Shown here: in pieces, positions 1 through 8,900 of the stretch
Layout: the number at the start of each line of letters is the position of its first letter
Numbering within the stretch: position 1 is the stretch's first letter
From: Candidatus Borkfalkia excrementavium
Lineage (GTDB): Bacteria; Bacillota; Clostridia; Christensenellales; Borkfalkiaceae
DNA: 40,172 bases
Direction: 5' to 3'
Assembly (NCBI GenBank): GCA_019115945.1
Contig: DXCO01000013.1
Coordinates: 1 to 40,172 of the forward strand
Notes under the pieces: model-generated
Seen by the model: the letters and a program-made list of their open reading frames with translations, nothing else
Databases searched by the model: none
What the model was told of the DNA's origin: nothing
Made by a program: the position numbers and the translations under genes

Positions 1-36
1 AAAGTCGAGTGCATATCACAAAATGCACTCGACTTT
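1..36. terminator. Perfect 14-bp hairpin at the window edge
   Basis: Bases 1-14 are exactly complementary to 23-36, with an 8-base loop. On the plus strand the stem is followed by TTTTAAA, so it could terminate a gene lying left of the window. On the minus strand it lies beyond the tRNA operon terminator. Any uridine tract on that side is outside the window, so direction cannot be settled. Confidence 0.5.
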
Positions 37-64
37 TAAATATATCTATTCCTTTGGCGGCAAT

Positions 65-114
65 AAAAAAACTACCCGAACCCACTTTTCTGTGATAGTG
101 GTGTTCGGATAGTT
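65..114 (-). terminator. Intrinsic terminator of the tRNA operon
   Basis: Read on the minus strand, the arm at 114-100 pairs with the arm at 83-70 (core CCGAAC/GTTCGG plus AACTA/TAGTT, with one bulge). A run of seven T residues follows (bases 71-65). It lies just downstream of the Glu tRNA and ends the three-tRNA transcript. Confidence 0.8.
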
Positions 115-120
115 CCAATT

Positions 121-195
121 TGGTGACCCCACCGGGACTCGAACCCGGGTTACCGCCGTGAAAGGGCGATGTCTTAACCGCTTGACCATGGGGCC
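121..195 (-). tRNA. tRNA-Glu (anticodon TTC)
   Basis: The minus strand gives a full cloverleaf. The acceptor GGCCCCA pairs with TGGGGTC, the anticodon loop CTTTCAC carries TTC, the T-arm contains GGTTCGAGTCC, and CCA is encoded at the 3' end (bases 123-121). It is the last of three tRNAs in the operon. Confidence 0.95.
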
Positions 196-250
196 GTTCT
201 ATGTATCGAAGCAAGCCGCGAAACTTCGCAGTTCTTCCGAATTTTGCTTT

Positions 251-327
251 TGGTAGCGGCGGTGGGATTCGAACCTACGACCTATCGGGTATGAACCGAT
301 CGCTATAACCAACTAAGCTACGCCGCC
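251..327 (-). tRNA. tRNA-Met, elongator (anticodon CAT)
   Basis: The minus-strand cloverleaf has acceptor GGCGGCG pairing with CGCCGCT (terminal G-U), anticodon loop TTCATAC, T-loop TTCGAAT and an encoded CCA. The fully paired acceptor end and the body match Firmicutes elongator Met tRNAs. An Ile-CAT tRNA (lysidine-modified) is the only alternative and looks less likely. Confidence 0.9.
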
Positions 328-433
328 ATAAATGCCTTTGCAGGGCTTCGGAACCTGCCGTGCAGGATTCCGGAAAAGCAGGGGAAACCGCCGCCGCAAA
401 AATTTTTGCCACAAAAGCGCGGTATTCCTTTTT

Positions 434-510
<77 letters not shown>

Positions 511-540
511 ATATGGCCGCCTCTCAAAAGACGCTATATT

Positions 541-569
541 ATTCTATTAAATTTCAATGCGTTTGTCAA
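541..569 (-). promoter_or_regulatory. Sigma-A-type promoter of the tRNA operon
   Basis: On the minus strand, TTGACA (569-564) is separated by 17 bases from TAGAAT (546-541). This places the transcription start about 25 bases upstream of the initiator tRNA, as expected for a strong stable-RNA promoter. Confidence 0.85.
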
Positions 570-724
570 CTGTTTTTTTGACGGCAGATAAAATTTTTTA
601 CCGATTTGATAAAAATCTTTTCGCAGCGGTATGCGCCGCGGACGCGCCGACACGGCCGCGGGTGGCAAATCGGTCAAAAACGCGCTTTGCGGTGCCGCGC
701 CGACGGAAAAATTGCGGTAAATTC

Positions 725-753
725 TTTACAACGCGGCGTTTCCGTGTTACAAT
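725..753 (+). promoter_or_regulatory. Promoter of the rfbB-fucU operon
   Basis: TTTACA (725-730), a 17-base spacer and TACAAT (748-753) precede the rfbB start codon by about 36 bases. The tRNA promoter lies upstream on the other strand, so transcription diverges from this intergenic region. Confidence 0.8.
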
Positions 754-789
754 GTTTGCGATCAAAAATTTCGGCAGGGAGGGCGGAAC

Positions 790-1806
790 GTGAAAATACT
801 GGTAACGGGCGGCGCCGGATTTATCGGAAGCAATTTCATTTACTACCTTCTGGAGCATCGTCCGGATACGGACGTCGTGTGTATTGACAAACTCACCTAT
901 GCCGGAAACGTCGCTTCCCTGAAACCGCTCGAAGGCGAACCGCGCTTTCGCTTTTACAGGGGCGATATAGCGGACGCCGCCGCGGTGGAGGAACTGTTTT
1001 CGCGCGAGCGGCCTGACGTCGTAGTGAATTTTGCGGCGGAAAGCCACGTAGACAGATCGATCGACTCTCCCCAAGTTTTCCTGCAGACCAACGTGCTTGG
1101 CACGGGCACGTTGCTGGATGCGTGCCGCAAATATCCCGTATCGCGCTTTCATCAGGTATCGACGGACGAAGTTTACGGCGACCTCCCGCTCGGGCGGCGC
1201 GATCTTTTCTTTACGGAAGACAGCCCTCTCAAGCCGTCCAGCCCGTATTCCGCGTCCAAGGCGTCGGCCGATGTTTTGTGTCTCTCGTATCTTCGCACGT
1301 ACGGCGTTCCCGTAACGATCAGCCGCAGTTCGAACAATTACGGCCCGCGGCAGTTTCCCGAAAAACTTATACCGCTCGCGATCGCAAGGGCTTTGAACGA
1401 CCGCCCCGTACCCGTTTACGGCACGGGCGAAAACGTCCGCGACTGGCTGTACGTGACAGACCAGTGCAGGGCTTTGGACCTCTTGCTGGATCAGGGCGAG
1501 GTCGGCAAAGTATACAATTTCGGCGGCGGGGAAGCGCGGAGCAATCTTGAAGTTGTCAAAGCGGTGCTGTCAGCCCTTTCCGTGCCCGACAGCCTGATCG
1601 AATACGTACCCGACCGCAAGGGGCACGATCTTCGCTACGCACTCTCGTGCGCTCGTGCGGAAAAAGAACTCGGCTGGCGTCCGGCGGTGTCTTTTGCCGA
1701 CGGGATCGAACGTACGGTCCGCTGGTATCTCGAACACCGCGACTGGTGGGAGAACATCCTGTCCGGCAAATATCTGAAAGAAAATTCGCTTGTGCGGCGC
1801 ATATAG
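790..1806 (+). CDS. rfbB: dTDP-glucose 4,6-dehydratase
   Basis: A 338-residue cytosolic extended short-chain dehydrogenase. It converts dTDP-D-glucose to dTDP-4-keto-6-deoxy-D-glucose, the second step towards dTDP-rhamnose and other deoxysugars. Residues 7-13 are the NAD-binding GGAGFIG. STDEVYG at 124-130 supplies the catalytic Thr125-Asp126-Glu127. Tyr153 and Lys157 form the YxxxK pair. SSNNYGPRQFPEK and RDWLYV are further family signatures, and the length is normal for RmlB. The GTG start follows a GGAGGG-type ribosome-binding site. The usual partners (rmlA, rmlC, rmlD) are absent from the window, and a sugar mutarotase gene follows 36 bases later in the same operon. A related UDP-glucose-type epimerase is a less likely reading because the TDE triad is intact. 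Confidence 0.93.
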   Translation: MKILVTGGAGFIGSNFIYYLLEHRPDTDVVCIDKLTYAGNVASLKPLEGEPRFRFYRGDIADAAAVEELFSRERPDVVVNFAAESHVDRSIDSPQVFLQTNVLGTGTLLDACRKYPVSRFHQVSTDEVYGDLPLGRRDLFFTEDSPLKPSSPYSASKASADVLCLSYLRTYGVPVTISRSSNNYGPRQFPEKLIPLAIARALNDRPVPVYGTGENVRDWLYVTDQCRALDLLLDQGEVGKVYNFGGGEARSNLEVVKAVLSALSVPDSLIEYVPDRKGHDLRYALSCARAEKELGWRPAVSFADGIERTVRWYLEHRDWWENILSGKYLKENSLVRRI

Positions 1807-1832
1807 CGCGGCGTGCGGCGTTGTATAGAAAC

Positions 1833-1838
1833 GGAGGT
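1833..1838 (+). promoter_or_regulatory. Ribosome-binding site deciding the fucU start
   Basis: GGAGGT ends four bases before the ATG at 1843. It rules out the upstream in-frame ATG at 1813, which would add ten residues unlike the family. Confidence 0.85.
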
Positions 1839-1842
1839 AATC

Positions 1843-2268
1843 ATGTTAAAAGGCATTCCAAAAATTTTGTCGCCGGAACTTCTGAAAATCCTTGCGGAGA
1901 TGGGGCACGGAGACGAGATCGTGATCGCGGACGGCAACTTCCCCTCGGAAAATTACGGAAAGCGCGTGATCCGGGCGGACGGGATCGGGGGCGAGGCGAT
2001 GCTTTCCGCCGTGCTTGCGCTCATTCCTTTGGACACGTACGCGCAGGAAAATTTCGTTTTAATGAAAACGGTGGAGGGCGACGACCCGAATCCGCCCGTG
2101 TGGCAGGCATACCGCAAGATCGCGCACGCGGCCGACGACAACGTGAAAGAGGCTTTTGCGGAGCGTTTCGCGTTTTACGAGCGCGCGAAGGGCGCGTATG
2201 CGGTCATCGCCACGGGCGAAGAGCGCACGTATGCGAACATCATCCTCAAAAAAGGCGTCGTCAGATAA
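1843..2268 (+). CDS. fucU: FucU/RbsD-family sugar mutarotase (L-fucose mutarotase-like)
   Basis: A 141-residue cytosolic protein of the RbsD/FucU family, which interconverts anomers of free sugars before phosphorylation. The N-terminus, MLKGIPKILSPELL then EMGHGDEIVIADGNFPSE, carries the family's catalytic His in GHGDE and the DxNFP motif. The length matches FucU (about 140) and the MLKGI start is typical of FucU rather than RbsD. It is the second gene of the rfbB operon and is followed by a perfect palindrome. No fucose or ribose kinase or transporter is visible nearby, so substrate assignment rests on family resemblance alone. The last residues are short but intact. Confidence 0.87.
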   Translation: MLKGIPKILSPELLKILAEMGHGDEIVIADGNFPSENYGKRVIRADGIGGEAMLSAVLALIPLDTYAQENFVLMKTVEGDDPNPPVWQAYRKIAHAADDNVKEAFAERFAFYERAKGAYAVIATGEERTYANIILKKGVVR

Positions 2269-2305
2269 GAGATCGAGTGGCGCACGCTTGCGCCGCACCA
2301 TTTGT

Positions 2306-2345
2306 AAGAAACAGGGCAGAGAAAATTTTCTCTGCCCTGTTTCTT
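2306..2345. terminator. Perfect 40-base palindrome, terminator of the rfbB-fucU operon
   Basis: Bases 2306-2325 are the exact reverse complement of 2326-2345. The core is AACAGGGCAGAG and the centre AAAATTTT. The outer arms are A-rich then T-rich (ending TTTCTT), so it can terminate in either direction. It begins 38 bases after the fucU stop. Confidence 0.8.
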
Positions 2346-2451
2346 GCGGGATCAACAACGCCGTTCGGCATGTGCTGAAAAAATTTCATAGACGACGGAC
2401 GGATCGGCGATTGTTTTTCAGGTTTTTTGATAAGATAAAATGAAAAATGTA

Positions 2452-2480
2452 TTGACGAAATAAAAATATTGTGATAGAAT
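2452..2480 (+). promoter_or_regulatory. Promoter of the giant surface-protein gene
   Basis: TTGACG (2452-2457), a 17-base spacer and TAGAAT (2475-2480) sit in an AT-rich stretch. Transcription would start near 2487, leaving a leader of roughly 375 bases. A weaker second candidate, TTGGCG-N16-TATAAA (2794-2821), lies close to the start codon. Confidence 0.75.
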
Positions 2481-2486
2481 AGTAAT

Positions 2487-2864
2487 TACATTTTTCATAA
2501 AATATTACATTGAGAAAAGATATCGGCTCAGAAGATAGAAAGGGGCGCCCCTTTGCCGTTTTTGAAAACGGCAAATTCATTTAATAGGCCGAAAGCGTGT
2601 ACCGCACGCGATCAAGAAGCAGGTAGTGGGAAATAAATTCGGAGGAGCAAAAAAAGGCTCTGCAGACGGGGCTGTCGGCAGAGAAGCATTTTTCGGCATA
2701 AAAATACTTTGGTATCATTTCCGCGGTCATCGGTGTCGAACGGACGGAAAGATTGTCGATTTTGCGGCAAAATTCCGGCGGCTTTTGGCAGGTTTGGCGG
2801 ATGCTTCGGAATATATATAAATAATGTAAGAAAAAAATACGGGTATTTGAACGGAGGTGCATAA
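2487..2864 (+). other. Long 5' leader of the giant gene, no recognised riboswitch
   Basis: The roughly 375-base stretch between the promoter and the start codon contains stacked palindromes at 2539-2572 and a 6-bp stem at 2658-2663/2678-2683. An AT-rich segment follows, and the ribosome-binding site GGAGGT lies just before 2865. I looked for the c-di-GMP, cobalamin and T-box consensus cores and did not find them. Short open frames exist on both strands but have no ribosome-binding site or family resemblance. Confidence 0.5.
2539..2572. repeat. Two adjacent palindromes in the leader
   Basis: AAAGGGGCGCCCCTTT (2539-2554) is a perfect 16-base palindrome. It abuts GCCGTTTT-TG-AAAACGGC (2555-2572), a perfect 8-bp hairpin. 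No T tract follows, so a simple terminator is unlikely. They may form a leader RNA structure or a protein-binding site. Confidence 0.65.
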
Positions 2865-2975
2865 ATGATGAGCACAAGAAAAAGGATAGGCATATCGCTT
2901 TTTGCTGTTCTGCTTATGAGCATTGCGGCATTTGCGATTGCCTTTTTTCTTCCTCAGAAAAGCGTATATGCGGCG
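2865..2975 (+). other. Signal peptide of the giant protein
   Basis: The encoded residues are a basic n-region (TRKR), about 22 hydrophobic residues and then SVYA followed by AED. This matches the AxA-like rule for signal peptidase I, with cleavage after residue 36 or 37. It implies that the following 4,600 residues lie outside the membrane. Confidence 0.88.
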
Positions 2976-5900
2976 GAGGATCCCTCCTCTTATACGGGCA
3001 TAACGGCGGAACTGAGGAGAGACGAGGAAAACAACATCGTCGATGCGGAGGGTGAAAACGTCCGCATTTTTGCGAACAGTTCGGAATTTTCGCTCGACGA
3101 TCTGAAACAGGTCCTCATCGTAAAGGCCGCACCCGTGGGCGGCGGAGAGGCCGTCGAACTTACGGCGGAGGATTACGAACTGAGCGGTTCTCTTACCGTC
3201 ATCGGCGATAACGAGATCACCGTTACGTTCGGCACGCATTCCGCGTCGGTCATGGTCCCCGCCGAGGGAGTCGAACTGGAAAAACTTGTGATCGACACAT
3301 CCGCATTGAATGGGGTCACGATTTTTGTAACGGATACCATCGACGTATTCAAAGAGTATATCAAAGTGACGGGCGTGCGGAACGACGGTTCCGCATACGA
3401 CGGGGGAGCGGAGATCAAAGATTATCAGATTTCCGGCGAAATGCGTCATGGATTGCAGACTTTCCGCGTTACCTTCGCGAGCGTTTCGGCCACTTTTGAA
3501 TATACGGTTACGCCGATAGAGGTCGTAGAAGCGACGGCAACCTCTACCCAAAACGGGCAGACAATTTATTCCACTGCAGATTCTACCACGCTGTCATGGT
3601 ATTTGTCTTTGAATGTTCGCTACAATAACGGGAATTCGGGCGTATATACTGGCGGTTTTACTGTTGAAGTTTGCCAAGAAACCGAGGATGATCCCGCGAC
3701 GCTTCGTCCCACGGCGGCCGAAGCAAAACTGCCTTCCTATGAGCGTAAAGTTGTGGCGCGCATACCCGTAGAGGGAAATGACGACGTCGTTTCCGAGCCG
3801 GTAGTGCTTACGATCACGCCTGCCACGATCTTGGGCATGACGGCACGTATTACCAATAAAGCATATTCAGCTTATACCTCTCTTTCAGCAGAGGATATAA
3901 CGGTTACGCTCATGTACTCTGACTTTACTCCCAGGACCCTTTCAGCCGGAGAGTATAAAGTCATTTACGATGAAGAGGACCTCGAAAGGGATTATTTCCT
4001 TGTCGGGGATACGACGCTGCAGATCGAATATACGGGATATGAATATCTTGAAAGCGGAGAGGTAGCCTCCGCCACGGTCAACAACGTCCGCGTCGTGCAG
4101 GCGGAGTATAATATGCCGACCATGAGCACGATGTCCGACGTGTATACGGGGCAGGAGATCATAAAATATCTCAACGGTTTCGACGATAAAAATATGGAGG
4201 TCTTAAACTCTACGGCCGACAGATACGAAGCGGGGCAAAACCAGAGCGGCGAAAGTGCCTTGCTCCTGTATGCCGTTTCAGCAGGCAAATATTCCGTTAC
4301 GATCAGGCTGAACAACGAGAACTACAAGTGGGGGAGCATCGGCGGCGACGGCGGTGTTCTCAACGATGACGGATCGATCACCTATACCTGGCAGATCACC
4401 AAAGTCAGCATTTCTGCCGGCGACGTCAGTCTGTCCATATCCGGCTGGGATTACGGAGAGTCCGGCCGTCCCTCCGTCACCGTGTACGCCACGGTCGGCG
4501 GCGACCGCATCGATATCGCCTCCGAGTTGCTGGAAGAAAACAAGATCACCTTCTATTACGGGGGCACGGTCAACGGCTCTTTGGACCCTTTCACCCTGGT
4601 AACGCAGGATATTGACAAGGTGCCCACGCAGGCGGGGTCGTATACCGTCTATATATCCATAGAAGAATCCACCAACTATTACGGTATCACCAAAAGCGAG
4701 ACGCGTAGATTTACGATAAACCGCGCTTCGGTGGCCATTCCCGTCCTTGAGGATAATAAACTCGAATATAAGGGAGAATTGATCCAACCTACCGTCGTCT
4801 CACCCGAAACGGACAAATATGACATCACAAACGCCGGGGGTACTGACGTCAAGACGGACGGTACGCGTTATACCGTCACGCTTACGCTGAAGGATAAAAA
4901 CAACTATCGCTGGTCTGACGGCAAGACGGACGATAAGGCCCTCGAATGGGATATCGTGCCGGCGGATAACGAACTCGACTTTACCGTCGGCGAGAATCTC
5001 GGCGGCGGTCTGCCCGGCTGGATCTACGGCAGCGAACCGTCATCTCCTCAAGTCACCGCAATTTCGTTCGGAAAGGACAGACTGGAAGAAATCGTCTATA
5101 CATATTACTATAAAGCGTGGAACGACTCCGACTTTACAAAAGTGACGGGCGATCTGTCGGCTGCGTCTCCCTCCGGCTATTACTACGCCGTCGCCTCCTT
5201 GACGGGCACGTCGAATTACTATGACGTCACCACCGAACCCGTCTATTTCATGATCTGGCGCGCCGAAGTTTTCGCAAATCCTTCGCTCGGGATTACGGAG
5301 TACGAGTATACCGGGTCACAGATCACCGTCGACGAAAGCGGTTTCGACAAATCGGATACCTATTATACCTATTCGGGCCACAGCGGCGAGGACGTGAAAG
5401 AGTATACGATCACCTTCACCCTTACCGAAAATTACAGGTGGAAAGGTACGGCCGTCGACGATGCCGTGCGCACGAAGAAGATCGTTTGGGAGATCTATAA
5501 AAAGGCGATCGACGCGCCCTCTTTGCAGAATCCGAGCGTCGTCTATGCTTCGGGCGGCAACGCGACCGAAGTGGACGGATATGACGTCGATACCATGCAG
5601 GTCGTAGAGGGGAGCGCGTCGGAAGGGCTCGTCTGGTCCTCTCTGCCTTCGATCTCTACGGCTGCGGGCGCAGGCGACTATACCATTCGTTTTGAGCTGA
5701 AAGACAAGGCCAACTGCGCCTGGGATTCGCGCGACGATGAAAGAGACTACATAGAACTCACCTGGACGGTCACGCAGGCGCCGAATAAACTGAAGGGTAC
5801 GCTCACCATTCGGGGCTGGACGTACGGGAAATACAATAGCGACCTCGGCGCATCGGGAATCTCTGCATCTTTCGGGACAGTGGAATATATCTATTATACG

Positions 5901-8900
5901 GATGAAGCCTGCGAAAACATAGTTTCAGCCTCTCCCGCTGAGATGGAAGCGGGCAACTACTGGGTGCGCGCCGAAGTCGTCGGCAATAAAGATTATGCTA
6001 GCATTCACTCTGACCCCGTTCCGTTCAAGGTGCTCAGGCAGGGCATCGCGCAGCCGACCATTTCTCCCGAGGGCGATTTGCCCTTTACCGGTGAAGAGCA
6101 GACCAAAACGCTGAGCGACTTTGACGCCGATCTCATGGAGTTTACCTACAGCGAAAACCTCACGGTCGGCGGCTCGGGCAGTACGCGCACTTTCACCGCG
6201 CGCAACGTGGCCGATGACTACGCCGTCACCGTCTCTTTCAAAGACGAGGTGATCAAAAATTATACGTGGGGCGAAGACGGCGACCCCGATCTCCAGCCGG
6301 CAGAAGAGATTTCGTTTACATGGAAGATCACCCCTGTCGAAAACCCGATCGATTTCGATTTATTTGCCGGTTGGGCATACGGCAATACGCCTTCGACGCC
6401 TTCGGCGACCGCATGGTACGACAATGCTGCAGTGCTCTTCAAATATTATAAAAAGGGCGCGGGAGACAAATGGCAGGAGATCACCGAAGGGATCGAGGAC
6501 AACCGCCTTCCCGCAGACACGCCCGCAGGCGAATACAAGATCGTCGCCTACGTGGAGAAGGGCGCAAATTACAATTATACCGAAGAGGAGCAGACCTTCA
6601 CCGTAAAGCAGAATACCGATGTCACGCTCACGGTCACCTTTGATCCGGACGGCTGGTATTATCAGGACGGCGAAAAGTACATCCTCACCGTAAGCAAAGC
6701 ATTCGTCGGCGAAACGGAGATCGACCTGAAAGATCTGGTCACCGTATCCTACCGCACCAAAGGCTGGACGGAGGATAGTTGGGGAGAGTGGCAGACCGTG
6801 TCTCTTTCCGGGTTTGCGTACACGTTCGCAAACGATCTCGCCGCGGGTGTGTATGAAGTTAAGGCAGTTGTTTCTGATACTGCCGACTATACCGAAGAGG
6901 TATGGAATCAGTCGTTTACGATTGACCGCCAGATCGTTACCGCGCCGAAAACTGCGGGCGAAGGCGATAACGGCAGGGTTCTGACTTATGCGGACGGCGC
7001 GGGGCTCGTTCCCGTCGCCATCGAATCCGCGGCGACAGACAGCCCTCTGTACGCGATCGTCGAATATATCAGAATGGGCAACGGAGATACGTCTTTAGGA
7101 CCTGCGAAACCGTTTGAAATCGGCAATTATTTCGTCGTTCTTGCATTGAACGACCCTGCAAATTATCAATGGGCGATCAACAATGACGAGCAGGGCAGCG
7201 ACGAAGACGAAAAGGACGAGATCGAAGACGTCTCTACGGGCAGGGTCAAATTGTGGTACGAGATCGCCCGCGACGATTACGAGGCCACCGTCACGATAAC
7301 GGGCTGGACCTACGGCGATACAGACTATGCCGACAACAAGCCCGCGATCGCTACGACTAACAGCGAAGCGCTCGCCGCGATCGAAAGGGGAGACGTTACC
7401 TATTGGTATACGGGGACTGTTTATAACGACAGCGATCCGTATACTTCCGAACCGAATAAAGATTACACGGTCGGAATTCCTCCGCAGGCGGGCGAATATA
7501 CGCTGCACGTGCGCATCGTCGAACTCGCCAACTACCGCGAAAAGACGATCACCTGCACCTTTACGATCACTCCGAAAGACATTACCGTCACCATCACGCC
7601 CAACGACGGCGTTTACGGCTCCACAAAGGCGGCGACCGCAACGCCGGACGGCCTTGCTTCGGGCGATTCGCTTGAAGGCCTCGGCATCGTATGGGCGTAT
7701 ACGGGCACGGGCACCCACGTCCCTCCCACCGATGTCGGCAATTATACCGTTTCCCTGACCGTTTCCAATAAAAACTATAATCTGACCGGGGTAACCGCCG
7801 CGGATTATATAATTACGCCCGCACCCCTTACGGTCACCGCAAAATCAGACGCGCAGGACAACACGATCACCTACGGCGACGAGGCTCCCAAATATTCCTT
7901 CACCGTTTCCGGCTGGCAGAATGGCGATCAGATACATCTCGAAGAACAGATTGCCGTTTCTGGTGATTATAAAAGGGGAGATGGTGTCGGAACATACCAT
8001 ATCACGCTCAACAAACCTGAATTTTCCAATTATGTCGTGACGTGGAACGACGCCGGACTGACCGTACAATGGCGCGAGATCAGCATCGACATCGGCGATC
8101 AGTCCGCCGGCTATACGGGCAAGGAACCGAAAGTCGACAACACGAAATACACCCTCTCGTCGGGCGAAGAACTGAGCGATCTTCCCGCAGGCATCACCCT
8201 TCTCAAAGAGGGGGGCGCCGCTGCGGGAACGTATGCCATTACGCTGGGCGAATGGTCGAATAAAAACTATGTCGTAACGCAGGCAAGCGCAGGTACCTTC
8301 ACGATCTCTCCCGCCGATTTTACGGGTAAAGAAACGGTCAAAGGCTTCGATGTAACTTATAAAGGGGAAGCGTACTCCATCTTTGAAAACGCCCTCTTAA
8401 GCGGCGTCAAAACGGTGGACGGCACCCAGTTGAGTGCCGAAAACTGGTCGTTTGAGGTCGACGGCGCGGCACAGACTTCCGTAAAAGACGTCAAAGTGGA
8501 AAACGGAGAAGTTTCCGCTTACGACGTTTCCTTTACGCTCACCGCGCCCAACCATAACGATTTCAAGAGTACGTTCGAGATCACGATCAGACAGGCGGCT
8601 CTCACCGTTTCCGCGCAGAACGCGACCGTCATATACGGCGATGCGGCGCAGGCGATGACCGTCAAATACAGCGGCTTTGTCGGCGGCGAAGGGGACGAAA
8701 ACGGCGCAAACGAGGGGATCCTCGGCGGCTCGCTCTCCTTTGCGTGGGATAAAGAATACGCAGTCGGCGATGCTGCGGACAGCGTCTATACCGCCACTCC
8801 GCAGGGCTTTACCTCCGATAACTATGCGATTCAATACAAGAGCGGCACGCTCACCGTTCAAAAGCGCGAAATCACCGTTGTCATCGGCAATCAGTCTTCC

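Noticed and set aside
2626-2820. Plus-strand 64-codon frame in the same leader
   Set aside because: No convincing ribosome-binding site and no recognisable protein. A leader peptide cannot be excluded but is not supported.
2487-2864. Possible c-di-GMP riboswitch upstream of the giant adhesin-like gene
   Set aside because: A GGTAGTGGG stretch is loosely similar to part of GEMM, but the AGGGCAAACC core and the tetraloop-receptor pattern are absent.
2581-2877. Minus-strand 98-codon frame in the leader of the giant gene
   Set aside because: No ribosome-binding site or family resemblance, and it is opposite a leader with a strong plus-strand promoter.
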